Of a stretch of 64,000 bases of DNA, positions 49,890-61,358 are shown in pieces (position 1 is the first letter of the stretch; each line of letters begins with the position of its first letter). The stretch lies in NCBI GenBank assembly GCA_023515745.1, contig JALECJ010000007.1, forward strand, positions 434,001 through 498,000, read 5' to 3'. Source of the stretch: Amoeboaphelidium protococcarum (lineage: Eukaryota > Aphelidiomycota > Aphelidea). Under the pieces are notes generated by a model, which saw only the letters and a program-made list of their open reading frames with translations, ran no database searches and had not been told where the DNA came from. The position numbers and the translations under genes are program-made.

Positions 49890-50558
49890 CGATATTGACT
49901 CTGACGATTATCTTTATCTCTTCTTTCTATGAATATTGTCATCATCGTCTATCTCTGAAGATTATTCTTTCATCTTATTCAATTCATCTTCAAGTTCCCT
50001 TATTTTCTACTTTTTGGCATTGATAAGTAACATACACTTGGACATGAGCTCGAATTCAAACGCGCGTCTCTGCTAAACTTCGTCCTCAATCAGTTTCAGT
50101 TCCTAAGATGATCCAACGGTCATACTCAGATCCTATTACACCTTGTTTATTATAGTGTTCATAAACTGAATTCTCTTGGGGTCTGTGGCTGCAATATCTC
50201 TATTTAAAGTGCCAGACTATAATGGGATACTACAAAATACAATTTTCAACTTAGACTCTGCCAACATCTTGAACTCCACGCTCTCCTTCTTCCGATTAAT
50301 TGCACAAGATACAACTTGCTATGGCTTGCTCTCATTAGAATAAGGTACAAGCGCGTAGAATATCGAGTCTAAATATTCAGACTACGGAATATCAGTCTAT
50401 TTAAAACTATTTAACTAATCAAGACTCAGCTCAAACACGTACAAATCATCCTTGTCAAGAACTTGCAACTCGATCAGTTTATCCGCACTCGACTCATTCC
50501 ATTGAGAGAGGATCATAGTTCCATCAGGTAGAATTTTACCAGTAGAATTCGATTTCAT
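49878..50558 (-). CDS. XRCC4: XRCC4-like non-homologous end-joining factor
   Basis: A 226-residue protein with the layout of XRCC4/LIF1: an N-terminal beta-rich head (MKSNSTGKILPDGTMILSQW, LQVLDKDDLYVFELSL), then a long coiled coil, then a basic/acidic tail (DDDDNIHRKKRQRQ). The best match is in the coiled coil, EFELMSKCMLLINAKKQKIR followed by ELEDEL, which resembles the human [20 protein letters not shown] segment that binds DNA ligase IV. Length is shorter than human (334-336) but the tail is variable in fungi. Role: scaffold for ligase IV in double-strand break repair. Identification rests on this coiled coil and the overall layout. The 3' end overlaps the convergent Nudix gene by 12 nt. 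Confidence 0.7.
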
Positions 50559-50942
50559 AATGAATGAGAGCACAGATTTAATTTAAGGACTACGGGATAA
50601 GCAGAAGACGTCAGATGATAAATAAGTTTACTTGATAAGGACTACTACTTAAAGTGATGTTTACAGAGTCAGATTTCTACTTTCTAATGAGAGAACGCGA
50701 GAATGAGCGATGCTTAACAGAAGTGGCAATTTCCCTGTTGGGTGCGACGCGTTTCTTCGGTGTCTCTTTCTCAGTCCTCGCAATAACTCGACTATTCTCA
50801 CACCTCGTCTCTCTTCTCAGGCAATTCTGGTACTTTGACTTTCATCTTCTCGTTGAAGCGGTTTCATTTCAAGTTTTGGTTTGAATATTCATTAATTGAT
50901 ATTAAGCTGATAGACTTAAATTGAGAAAGTAATAAGAAAGAA
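50559..50942. other. Bidirectional region between XRCC4-like and dioxygenase genes
   Basis: A 384-nt divergent spacer. An ACGCGT lies at 50747-50752. A 76-codon frame (50657-50884) is open but hydrophobic, lacks similarity and probably arises by chance. Confidence 0.5.
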
Positions 50943-52025
50943 ATGACTGGGGATCTTTTGTAGTTTGAGAATTAGAAGATTTTGTTGAGAACTGATTTGC
51001 CTTTTTAGAAAGTGACACCTCCCGGTAATGAAGTGTTTCCGTTAGTCTTGGTTCCAAGTGATTCTAATCTATTTCAGAAGTGGGATGAATTCAAGGAGTA
51101 TGTAATAAAGCACAGACAGTATATCCGGAAGCTGGTCAATGTGCATGGAGCAGTACTGTTTCGTGGATTCCAGTGTATTTAGAGCGCAGTGGAGTTTAAT
51201 GACCTGATCATGGACTGTCTTCAGTATCCTCCTCTACCGTATGTTGGTGGGGCAGCTGTAAGGACTAACGTTTACAAAGGCGTATTCACTAGTAATGAGT
51301 CTCCACCATCAGAACTTATCCCGTATCATCATGAAATGGCACAGGCTATAAAGTATCCATCCTACATCTTCTTCTACTCTGACGTGGCTGCCAAGGAGGG
51401 CGGTGAGACGCCTATACTGAGATCTGATCTCTTATATTCCAAATTGCCGGAAGCGTTTAGAGACAATTTGAAGTAGAAAGGATTGCGGTATTACAGAGTC
51501 ATGCCGGAGGATGATGATCCCACCAGTGCCATTGGACGTGGTTGGAGATCCACCTTTGCCATTCCACGAACTGGCAGTGCCGGTGGTAATACAGAAGAGT
51601 CACTGAAGTAGGATATGGCCAAGTGTGAACAAGTTGCCTAATCACTAAATTATCAACTTGAATGGTTACCTAATGGAAATGTGAGAACTATTTCCAATGT
51701 CTTGGATGGGATCAAGGTTTATAATAAGCCTGTCGATGTCACGTCTGACCACTCTACCAATGTTGGTGTATTCTTTAATTCTATGGTGGCCGCCTATGTC
51801 GGGTGGAGGGACTCGCGCAATGTGCCTACTGAGGCTATAAAGTATGGAGATGGTTCGAGTGTTGGTGAATCTGACATTAAACAAGTGTTGGAGATTATGC
51901 GTGATATTGAGGTGGTGTTCAAGTGGGAGAAGGGGGATGTGCTGCTTATTGACAATCATTTAGTTATGCACTCTCGTAAAAGTTTTGTTCCTCCGCGCAG
52001 AGTACTAGCCTATGTTGCCATATGA
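50943..52025 (+). CDS. Clavaminate synthase-like 2-oxoglutarate/Fe(II) dioxygenase (TauD/TfdA fold)
   Basis: A 360-residue protein very close to the plant protein At3g21360 and its relatives. Shared blocks: LPYVGGAAVRTNVYKGVFTS, NESPPSELIPYHHEMAQ, GGETPILRS, EDDDPTSAIGRGWRSTF, FFNSMVAAYVGWRDSRN, GDVLLIDNHLVMHSRKSF and PPRRVLAYVAI. The iron ligands are H-x-E in HHEM and the distal His in MHSRK; the Arg of PPRRVLA should bind 2-oxoglutarate. Substrate unknown in the family. No targeting signal. Its plant-like similarity deserves a transfer test. No introns. Gln by TAG/TAA includes LLQFENQK at the start. Confidence 0.9.
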
Positions 52026-52126
52026 TAAACATAGGACTTTTAATTCACCATGAACTATCAAAAGAACTTAGTTAACAGCTTCAAAGATGATATAATTTAC
52101 TTATTATCTCTCATCTCAGTATATTA

Positions 52127-54868
52127 TCATTTAGTTTTGGCTAATTGCTTCTTGGTGTTCTCGCGGAGATTGACAGTGCGATTAAATACCCATCCAGAGG
52201 TGAACGGTGCCGAGTCCAAACTCTCCAGATTCAAGCTATCGTCAATATGACGACTATCATTACTATCAGCCTTGATAACCTTGTAAAACTTTCTTCCTTT
52301 ACCGTGAATACCCTGTACCGGTTTACTATCACTGTCCACACAGAAGAATCCGATACGCATCAACTGGACGCGAGATTCAATTCCTAGCTGCATCTTACCG
52401 TTAATACACTTGCCATACGGAATAGAGCTCTCACTACCAGCAGATGGACGAGTATCATCGCCTGCATACACCAGTGAAGCTTCACCGAATCCTTAATCAA
52501 TCACCAATGACTCTGGATTAATGTCATCCATCCAATTAGGAACTTCACTCTTATCCATTGGATTCTCGTGCATAAACAGCTGATTGTAATTTCTATACTC
52601 TACCAATTGAGGAGAAACTATTCTATCAGGCTACTGCTTGGTAGGAACAGATTGCGCAATCCACTGAATATAAGTCTTGGCCTTGGCGGGTAGAGTAAAA
52701 TCCTTGGCAAGTCCAAACTTGATTGGATCACTCTTGACAGCCGCAGCAGTCTCCGGGTCCAGGTACAAACACTTGACCACTGTGACGGGCTTGTTATCCA
52801 CTTCAGTCACCGAATCGAACACCTACTTACCAATACACAAAATTGAATACTCAACATTCAGCAAGCCTATGATTCCACCCTTTCTCAGTCTGTACACATC
52901 TTTAAAGTCTTCATCCTCAGCAAAATCATTCTCATCAATGAATATAGTGTTGGTGAACGGCAACTTTCTACTACCCAGATCGACACCCTTCGCCTTGGGC
53001 ATATAATCAAACGTCAACTCCTGGTAAAAGTCATCACTCACATTCACCAAGTGTACCATCAGCGGATTCATAACGGCCATCAAACGAGGACAATTGTCAT
53101 CCATATGCTAACGAACAAAGAATTCAAGTCGCTTCACATTGATAGTTGAGTTCGCAGTGCTTACACCAACATCTCTGACAAACTAGTTAATCGCCTGAGG
53201 AGGGAATCCACGTCTTTTCAAAGCCACCAGAGTGTACAGACGTGGATCATCCCAACCACTGACAATCTTATCCTGAACGAGCTTAGTCAACTTTCTCTTA
53301 CTCAAAACAGTATTAGTCAGATTCAATCGACCGTATTCCCATTACACAGGCTTATACACTTCCAGCACGTCACATAGCCAGTAATAAGACTCTCTAGATG
53401 CGATAAACTCCACAGTACACAAACTATGGGTGATATTCTCAAAAGAATCAACCAGACAGTGTGTATAATCATAGGTTGGATATATACGCCACTAGGCTCC
53501 AGTGCGATGATGTGGAGTAGGTAAGACTCTATAAGCAACAAGATCCCAAAACTGAGGATTTCCACTCTGCATATCCATTTTCATTCTCAGAATACACTCA
53601 CCCTCCTTGTACTTTCCATCTTTCATCTTCTGGAACTCAGCCAGCGATTCTTCAATGGGACGATTACGGTGCGGACAGTCAAATCTGGGTCCTCTATTCG
53701 CTCCGCCTCTCTGCTCGTGGATCTCTTCACCTGAGCAATGGCATGCATAAGCCTTATCCTTCTTGATCATGATAACGGCTAATTCGTACAACTTTTAAAA
53801 GTAATCAGAGCTGTACGTAATCTTGTCCGGCTTGTATCCCAGCCACTGAACAGTGGACAGAATAGAGTCAAAGTAGACACCCTCTTCCGCCTCAGGATTA
53901 GTATCATCATATCTGAGATAGCAAGTACCAGAATGAGCCTGCGCGTATCCAAAGTTGATGTTGATAGCTTTAGCATGTCCTATATGTAAATGACCGTTTG
54001 GCTCAGGTGGAAATCGAGTCTTTACAATACCACCAGTCTCCTTCAGATGCTGCTGCATCAGTTCTGGTTTAATCTAAGGATTTCCACCAGGTTTATGCAA
54101 AGAACCCAAGTCACCAGTGAAGAAGAAGTCTCTAATAGACTTTATGTCCTCCTAATGCTTAGTCAAAGCAGCTTTCCTATCCATGACTGGATCTTCTTGA
54201 CCGCGTGGCTTGGTGGAAGATGTTTTACCAGAATGGGCGGACGTAGTTGCGGCAGCAGCTCCATCCTTCGAACTTTAAGACTTTGACTAGTCGTCCATTA
54301 TCTGCTTAATCTGGCTATCAACACGATCCTTCACCGCCTTACTATCTGCCCATTTCATTCTAGCATCAGACTTCAACTCTTTGATAATGGTCGAAAGCGA
54401 GCGCTTGCCAGTATCAATAATAAGTTGTTTATATTTTTACACCAACTTGTCTACTTCCTAATCAATCTCTTTAGACTCAATAACAACGCCAATTCCACAG
54501 GCAAAATCAAACTTTTACTTATCTATGTTCTATACACCAGCTGCAGATGATGATGATGAAGAAGCATTTTTGGCCACAAAGTCAATGGCGGCCAGAGTCT
54601 AGTCACGCGTTTTGAGTCTGTCATTCACAATATTGGAGACGATGAACTTGATATTAGCTTCATCATACTGCAAATTCTTTTTCGACAAAGCCAGTGCAAC
54701 CTCATAGATCAAGCTACCCTTTGACCATGGGAGAGCACCACTTTCCAGAGACTGAGTAATCGCATACAACTTGCCCATATTCTCTACCATAGTTGGATTA
54801 GCTTTAAGTTCTTTCACCAACTAATCGGACAAGCTAAACTTTTCTTTAATTTCCGCCAACTGCTCCAT
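52127..54868 (-). CDS. GLN4: Glutaminyl-tRNA synthetase
   Basis: A 913-residue class I synthetase. It has the eukaryotic N-terminal appended domain (residues about 1-220), a Ser/Ala/Lys-rich linker, and a catalytic domain with [19 protein letters not shown] (HIGH near residue 294), RYDDTNPE and VLSKRKL, the KMSKS-type loop near residue 521. Two anticodon-binding beta barrels end the protein ([10 protein letters not shown] onwards, [13 protein letters not shown]). This is eukaryotic GlnRS, not GluRS: the [15 protein letters not shown] signature and the [20 protein letters not shown] segment fit. Its gene contains TAA and TAG at several Gln positions, so making it depends on the code it serves. 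It must charge the tRNAs reading UAA/UAG. Confidence 0.96.
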
Positions 54869-55092
54869 AACTAATTCGCACTAATTATGGTATACTTAAA
54901 TATGTACTACTTTTTATTGCTTAAAAGAGTAAAATATGATGAAGTTAGGTAAGTACTTTGCGGTAAGAAGAGAAAGAGATCGTCGTTGTCGAAAAGATTT
55001 TTGCATCGCGTACCGAATTGGGAACTCGCTCGATTCCATCTAATAAGGGATTCGTATACTAAATTGATTTATCCAATTCTCAAAATCATAAA

Positions 55093-56598
55093 ATGAATTT
55101 TAAATATGCAGGCAGTATTTTTGTAGCAATCACTAATTCATTTTAGCTGGGATTTAATACTGCCATTATATCTAGTGTACTGCTCGTTCTCAGGGATTCA
55201 TTGTCTGGAACTCAGTAAGGATTTCTGGTGAGTTGTATACTGATTGGATCGCTATTGGGCAGTTTTCTCCTACCTCCGATACAGCAGAAATATGGATTTC
55301 GTATAGCGATTCGCCTGATGCTTCTTGGTAATGTCGTACTGGGTCTACTTCTCTCATTGGCGACGTAATCTTATGCATCGATTGTCATTTACAGAACTCT
55401 GCTGGGTGTATTCTCTGGAGCTAGTTTTGCTGTGACTCCTGCTTACGTTGCAGAAATTAGTCGCGATAATCACCGTGGCTCTCTGGGCACTTTGCGCCAG
55501 TTTGCCGTCACCTCTGGCATTGCGGTATCCTTCTTTTGGGGATATTTTATATTGAGTCTGTATCCACGTGGTGTTGGTAATTGCGATCTGTCGTAGTTTG
55601 CAAATTAAAGTTGGCGTTGGATGTTTTTGTTAGGTGCGCTTTTACCTTCTCTATCACTTGTGCTCAGCTTTGTCGCGTTATATGAATCTCCTCGATGGCT
55701 TCAACGTAATGGCTTTACGGAGGAGGCAATATAGATTAAGTAAGAAATTGAGTAATCAGATCACCATTAATATCTGCCTGATAATGATCTTAATCCTGGC
55801 ACTCTATCGTAGCGAAATTAGCATATTTAAATTCACAAGTTTAGACAATTATCGCTGTTATTTACTAGCGAAAAATCTGCTTTAATATAAGCGCTAGCTC
55901 TATAGGCATTTCAGTAATTTAGTGGAATTAATGTCTTGATCTTCTATTCTGGCATCATATTCAAAATGGTTGGCTTCTCCGATAGAGACTCTCTCCTAGC
56001 TGGTGGTCTCTCTGGTGTTCCTCAGCTCTTGGTACTTTTTGTTCTCACCCAAATACTAGATAAATTCCAACGGAAGTCCGTCTTACAGTTGTCTATGTTG
56101 ACATTCTCTCTCTCAATGGCCGCTGTTGGAGCGTGTGCTATTCTACCTACAGATACGCGTAAATGGCTCTGTTTTGGTCTGGTTCTCCTTGCTAGAATGT
56201 CGTTCTCTCTGGCTCTCGGTCCACTCCCACCGATCGTGGCATCAGAACTATTTTCAGATAGTACAAGATCATTAGGAATGGCTCTGTGCTCTGCGCTTAA
56301 TCTCATTTGTAACATACTTGTCTCGCAGTCTTATCTTGCTCTGTACACATTTGAATTGAAATTTCTAAGACATAAGAAAGATAGTGGTGATGTTGGAAAT
56401 ATGGAAGAAGTACCGGCAATGTACACTTTCTTACTTTATAGTCTGATCACTCTAATCGGTCTTGTATACGTACGCTATTTCGTCACTGAAACTAGGAACA
56501 TGTCACTTTCAGCCTCAGTTGATGAATAAACTATTGCTGGTACTGTTGATGCTGAGACACCTCTCCTGTCTGAGTTCTCATAAAAAGATAATATGTGA
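55093..56598 (+). CDS. MFS sugar transporter (GLUT/HXT-type)
   Basis: A 501-residue 12-helix transporter of the sugar porter family. Motifs: SFQLGFNTAIISS in helix 1, RGSLGTLRQFAVTSGI in helix 4, YESPRWLQRNG after helix 6 (PESPRWL type), QAFQQFSGINVLIFYS in helix 7 (QQxSGIN, sugar binding), and VTETRNMS at the end (PETK type). The central loop is Gln/His-rich, with clusters of TAG/TAA. The end TVDAETPLLSEF resembles a dileucine sorting signal. The assigned start MNFKYAGSIFVAI sits directly on helix 1. An upstream ATG at 54936 followed by GTAAGT could be a small first exon, so the N-terminus may be longer. Plasma or vacuolar membrane; substrate probably a hexose. Confidence 0.88.
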
Positions 56599-56972
56599 TA
56601 CAAGACGTTTTTGTTTTCAAAATTGTAATGATTCCTCGAACTGTTTCTGGCTTCATTTATTTGGTCACATCTGCAGACGTACCAATTACTCTTGTTCACT
56701 TGTTGAAAGCCCCAGGTTGATTTAAGCACATATTATGAACTCCACTTGCAAAGCCACTAATACAATTCTTATCTCATGAGATTATCTCATATTTCAAATA
56801 TATACAATCGGCATTTAGTGTTTCTACTGCGCCAAAGGCGCCTCATTGAACGCGTCGCCTAAAAGGTTCTCCGAATTCGCGTCATCGTTCGCCCGGTCAT
56901 TCTTCTTTTAACGTTTACACTTACCAAAAGTCTAATACTGCTTTTTAGCACTTGTAATTGATAAACTAAATT
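56599..56972. other. Intergenic region upstream of SHMT
   Basis: No gene recognised in about 370 nt. ACGCGT at 56850-56855, and a G/C-rich patch around 56830-56860. Confidence 0.5.
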
Positions 56973-58400
56973 ATGGTTAGCAATACTACACCAATGATGG
57001 ATTCCTGGAATGTCTGCTTGAATAAGCCGCTGAAGGAAGATGATCCTGAAATGTACGATTTAATTTAGTAGGAGAAGGTACGTCAGTGGAGCGGTCTGGA
57101 GCTTATTGCCTCTGAAAACTTCACATCTCAATCTGTTATGGAAGCAAATGGCTCCTGTCTGACTAACAAGTACTCCGAAGGTCTTCCTTATGCTCGCTAC
57201 TATGGTGGTAATGAAGTCATTGATAAGGTTGAGGTTCTGTGTCAGTAGCGTGCATTGTAAGCTTTTGGTCTCGACTCCACCGTCTGGGGTGTCAATGTGC
57301 AACCATACTCTGGCTCGCCTGCCAATATGGCTGTATATACCGCTTTGATTCAGCCGCATGAACGTATTATGGGTCTTGACTTGCCTAGTGGTGGCCATTT
57401 GACTCACGGTTACCAGACACCAAAGAAGAAGATTAGTGCCACCTCTCTGTTCTTTGAGTCCATGCCTTACTAGGTGGACATGAAGACTGGCTGGATTGAT
57501 TATGATCAATTGGAGAAGAATGCTGCCCTCTTCCGTCCAAAGATTTTGGTTTGTGGTACCTCTGCTTATCCTCGTGAATTGGATTATCCAAGATTCCGCA
57601 AGATTGCAGATGCTAACAATTCGCTGTTGATGTGTGATATGGCTCACATCTCCGGCTTGGTGGCTGGTCGTGCAGTAGCAAATCCTTTTGAGTATTGTGA
57701 CATTGTTACTACCACTACTCATAAGACTCTGCGTGGTCCAAGAGCTGGTCTGATCTTCTTTAGAAAGGTTGGCCGTGATGGTAAGCCAACTGACTGGGAG
57801 ACTCGTATCAACCAGGCTGTGTTTCCAGGTTTGCAAGGTGGTGCTCATAATAACACCATTGCTGGTATTGCCGTTGCTTTGAAGCATGCCGCCTCTGAAG
57901 AGTTTAAGGCCTATGCTGCTCAAGTTCGCAAGAATGCTGTAGCTCTGGCTGATGCTCTGAAGGCTTACGGATATAAGCTGGTCACTGATGGTACTGAGAA
58001 TCACATTGTGTTGTGGGATTTGCGTCCTCAAGGACTGACTGGCAGCAAGATTGAGAAGATTTGTGATGAGGTGCACATCACTGTGAACAAGAACACTGTA
58101 CACGGTGATGTCAGTGCACTGAGTCCTGGTGGTATTCGTGTCGGTACTCCTGCATGTACTTCTCGTTCATTCAAAGAGGGAGAGTTTGTAAAGGTGGCTG
58201 AGTTGCTGCACCGCGCCGTTCAGATTGCTCTGAATGTGCAGAAGAGTGTGTAGAGCAAGTTGTTGAAGGATTTCGTTGCTCAACTCAACACTCCGGCTGT
58301 GCGTGCTGAATTGGACCAGTTGAAGAAGGAGGTTGAGCAGTTCTCTCGTCAGTTTCCAATGCCTGGATTCTCAGTCGATGAATTGAAGGGATATCACTGA
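56973..58400 (+). CDS. SHMT: Serine hydroxymethyltransferase
   Basis: A 475-residue PLP enzyme that interconverts serine and glycine with tetrahydrofolate, the main source of one-carbon units. Highly conserved: [87 protein letters not shown], and the PLP lysine in [14 protein letters not shown] near residue 250. The stretch LCQQRALQAFGLD uses CAG, TAG and TAA for its three Gln; TAA stands at the Gln that is conserved in animal and fungal SHMT. No mitochondrial presequence is evident, so this is probably the cytosolic form. Very strong match and no introns. With glycine C-acetyltransferase in the same window, both glycine-producing routes are present. Confidence 0.97.
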
Positions 58401-58924
58401 TTTTGAGTGATATCATTTCTGGCATTATATATGTACCGTATTCTACCACTGTTTTGAGTTGTACTTTTCAATTCCTAGTCTACTGATACATTACGCAACT
58501 TGTTGCTCATGAGACGCGTTCGTTCAAAGAGGGGATGAAGTGATTAACGCTATAAAGTCAAAAATAAGGGAATGTGAAAGATGAACTATATGCTTTGACA
58601 AATCCGAAAGTGTCAAAACAAAATTAAAAGTTCACCTCAGTTCAACAGTAGAGCGAACGTCGATCTCAAGTGAGAGAGTTCAGCCAGACCGCTGTTAATG
58701 TCCGCCCCGTTTGACACTAACAACTCATGCGTAATAACCGTAAAAATTATCACTGAGTTGCAAGTAACACTTGTGAGCGTATATGTTCTTAGAAATACTG
58801 AACTGATACTATGATCAATTCCCGGTGTTAATCCAAAAACAAAATTTTGCATCCAGCAATCGAAATAGTAATGACAATTATAATGATGAGATAGTGTATA
58901 AATATATTCTTCCATCGAACAAGA
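58401..58924. other. Intergenic region between SHMT and RPL43
   Basis: No supported gene in 524 nt. ACGCGT at 58514-58519. On the minus strand 58637-58915 is open for 92 codons, starting 10 nt after the RPL43 stop. It has no recognisable domain and uses almost no Gln codons, unlike real genes here, so it is treated as 3' flank. Confidence 0.5.
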
Positions 58925-59203
58925 TCACGATTCAGCCAACTCTCTCAGACGACGGATGGTAGATCTGACAGTGGCAGCAGCGGTGGTTCCAACAGTCCAT
59001 GCACCACCGGCAAGCACTTTCTTACATGCGCGACACTTCCAAATACCGACAGCCTATCTCTTGACAGCATCCTTTCCACAGAAGGTACATGTGTATGTTG
59101 CGTGCTGAGTAATTTCAATCTTCTTCACCTATTTTCTCAGAGAGGCACCATAACGAGTACCGTACTTACCCACAATACCGACTTTCTTAGTTCTCTTTGC
59201 CAT
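58925..59203 (-). CDS. RPL43: 60S ribosomal protein eL43 (L37A)
   Basis: A 92-residue large-subunit protein, exactly the family length. [59 protein letters not shown] and [17 protein letters not shown] follow the human and yeast proteins almost residue for residue. Zinc is held by C-x2-C and C-x2-C (CTFC and CRAC). Both Gln of KQVKK and KRQAVGIW are TAG. No intron, unlike in many fungi. A convincing short gene for the code, since every reassigned codon is at a known position. Confidence 0.97.
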
Positions 59204-59461
59204 TTCCTTTTTATTTATTTATCAACTTATCCACCTAATAATTGACAGTGAGCTGATTGAGGCAATTCCAATACGCGAAAAAGCTCTACCGAAAGGAAAT
59301 CACGAAAACGCGTCGGTTAAGGCTCGCTAAATGGAGATCAAACTCGCCGCGTCGGAAAGAAGAAGAAGAAGGAGTAGCGAGCGACATAAGGATGGTCAAA
59401 ATGATGACAAAATTTCACGTCTATATTGAAAAACAATGCATGTAATGATGTATACAATTGA

Positions 59462-61358
59462 TCAAGACTTTTGCGAGTTGAGTAGCGCCAATACTTTTAG
59501 TGACAAGTTGATCACTTCTTCTTCAGACTGATTTGACGAATTATTGATGGCTGAGATATTTTGCAACAGTTTCACCAAATGACCTCTGGACTTGATGAGC
59601 GATTTGACGCGCGCAAATGTTTCAATAGACTGAGATGACCCAACTTCCAGCAGTTGCAACAGAGTCCATACACCAATATGTTGATACGCTTGACCGAGAT
59701 CACTTGATAGCGACATACTGTCTCCATCAATATCAACGACTCCAGTAAGAAACCTCTCAATGTAGGACACGATTTTGTTCCAGACTTTCTCATTTCCTAG
59801 AAAGTAAGTGAGATCCGGACATTTAGTGGCTAGATTGCCTATAGTAGCAGCCGCATTACCTTAAACTTCAGGTGGTATGAGATATCGTTGACTGTCATCC
59901 AATAGAGATAATAATGTCTGGAGTATATCGCACTACAACATGAACGGCTTCAACAGATCAGACAGAGCCAACACAGCAAGACAAGCTGTCATTTCTGACA
60001 TTATTATCCAACTCACGGAGAGATGATCACTATTGCTGTTCAAATCAGACACGGTTCTCTCTACCAACGTCTTGATAACTTCAATGGTCCCACTTTTAAT
60101 CATAGTGTCCATGTCGTCAGTCTTTTCGCCGCTTCCAAGTCCAGCAGCTAGATTTCTGATAGTGGAGATAGCATGGCACCGTGACTCTTCACTGAGGCTA
60201 TCACTGTTGAGTATGGATACAAGCGATGGTAGAAATCCAGCTTTTAGAATAGTCTACTCATTCAGTGGATGAATACTAACGTTGCGTATACAAGCGACGG
60301 CGGAAATAACCGGTTACGCTGCCAAAGGACTGTCACATGGTTGCTCTGTGAGGAGTGTAAGCAATCGCGCCAAGCCATTCTAGTTTGATACGATTTCCAG
60401 TTGGAAAAATGCGTCGGATGCCAGATTTCTCAAAGCTAACGCAGACTGACAACGAATCTTGAGCTAACAGCTGGGAAGCAAAAGTTCGATCAAGTCACCA
60501 ACCAGGCTCTTCTCTCCCGCTAAGCGCTTCCTATTGCTAGCATCCACCGCCAAATTACTGATGGCTGTGGTGCAGTAATAGAGAACATCATCATCTGCGA
60601 TTCCCTTACCAAGAGTATACGAATGAAGAATGTGAACCAGAACAGGAATAACATTACAATCCACCAATTCACGTCTGTTCTCCTCCGAGTGTGTCATATT
60701 AAGCAGGGCGCCACAGGCATTTCGCAACACCCGAATATCACGAGTATTTCGAGTAAGCCTGACAAGCGGTCCAAGTGCTCCACTTCGAGCGATAGCAGAC
60801 TTGTTTTCTTCATGGGTAGCCAAATTTGTGATACAACCAACGGCATTGCATTAAACCTCGGCATGAGGAGAGGTCATTTGTGAAATCAGAGGCGCCAGTC
60901 CGCCAAGTCGAACAATCTTGACTTTATTATTGATGGAGACGGCGAGATTGCCCAGCGCGGCAGAAGCTGCTCTCTGCACCTCGACATCAGTAGAAGATCG
61001 CAATAAATGAAGCAGCGGATCAAGCACCGATGCGTCAACCTCTTGAACTTGACGCTCCGTAATTTCTGCAAAAGCTAGAGCAGCCGATCGCTATAGATCA
61101 ACATTTTAACTATATGATAGAGTGTTCAATGCTCGCAGTGCGTCGCCTTCAAAGTACACAGTGTCTCCACGGTTTTCCAAAAATTGCAATAAATCGCTAA
61201 CAGCCTCCCTCTCTGATTCTTAAAGTAACGGCTCATATAGTCCATGATTATCTACACTGATGTGAGTTATTAAGCGATGATGCTCAGTGAATGATAGCAG
61301 TAAGTAGTTTACCTTATCGACAGGACGAGCAGCATTAACAAGACAGTATGTTACCCAT
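59462..61358 (-). CDS. VAC8: Vacuolar armadillo-repeat protein VAC8
   Basis: Two exons (61313-61358 and 59462-61251; 61-nt intron ending GTGTAG) encode 611 residues. The N-terminus MGNILSCQCCSSCRQ has Gly2 for myristoylation and Cys7, 9, 10 and 13 for palmitoylation, like yeast VAC8 (MGSCCSCL). Then the VAC8-specific [101 protein letters not shown] and [13 protein letters not shown] form about nine to eleven armadillo repeats. It also shares the late [10 protein letters not shown] block. VAC8 anchors on the vacuole and links to NVJ1, VAC17 and ATG13 for nucleus-vacuole junctions, inheritance and autophagy. Fungal in character, so important for placing the organism. Confidence 0.93.

Noticed and set aside
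50657-50884. 76-codon hydrophobic frame between XRCC4-like and dioxygenase genes
   Set aside because: No similarity and it occupies a divergent promoter; with one stop codon such frames are expected by chance.
58637-58915. 92-codon frame downstream of RPL43
   Set aside because: No domain, almost no Gln codons, and located in the 3' flank of a highly expressed gene.
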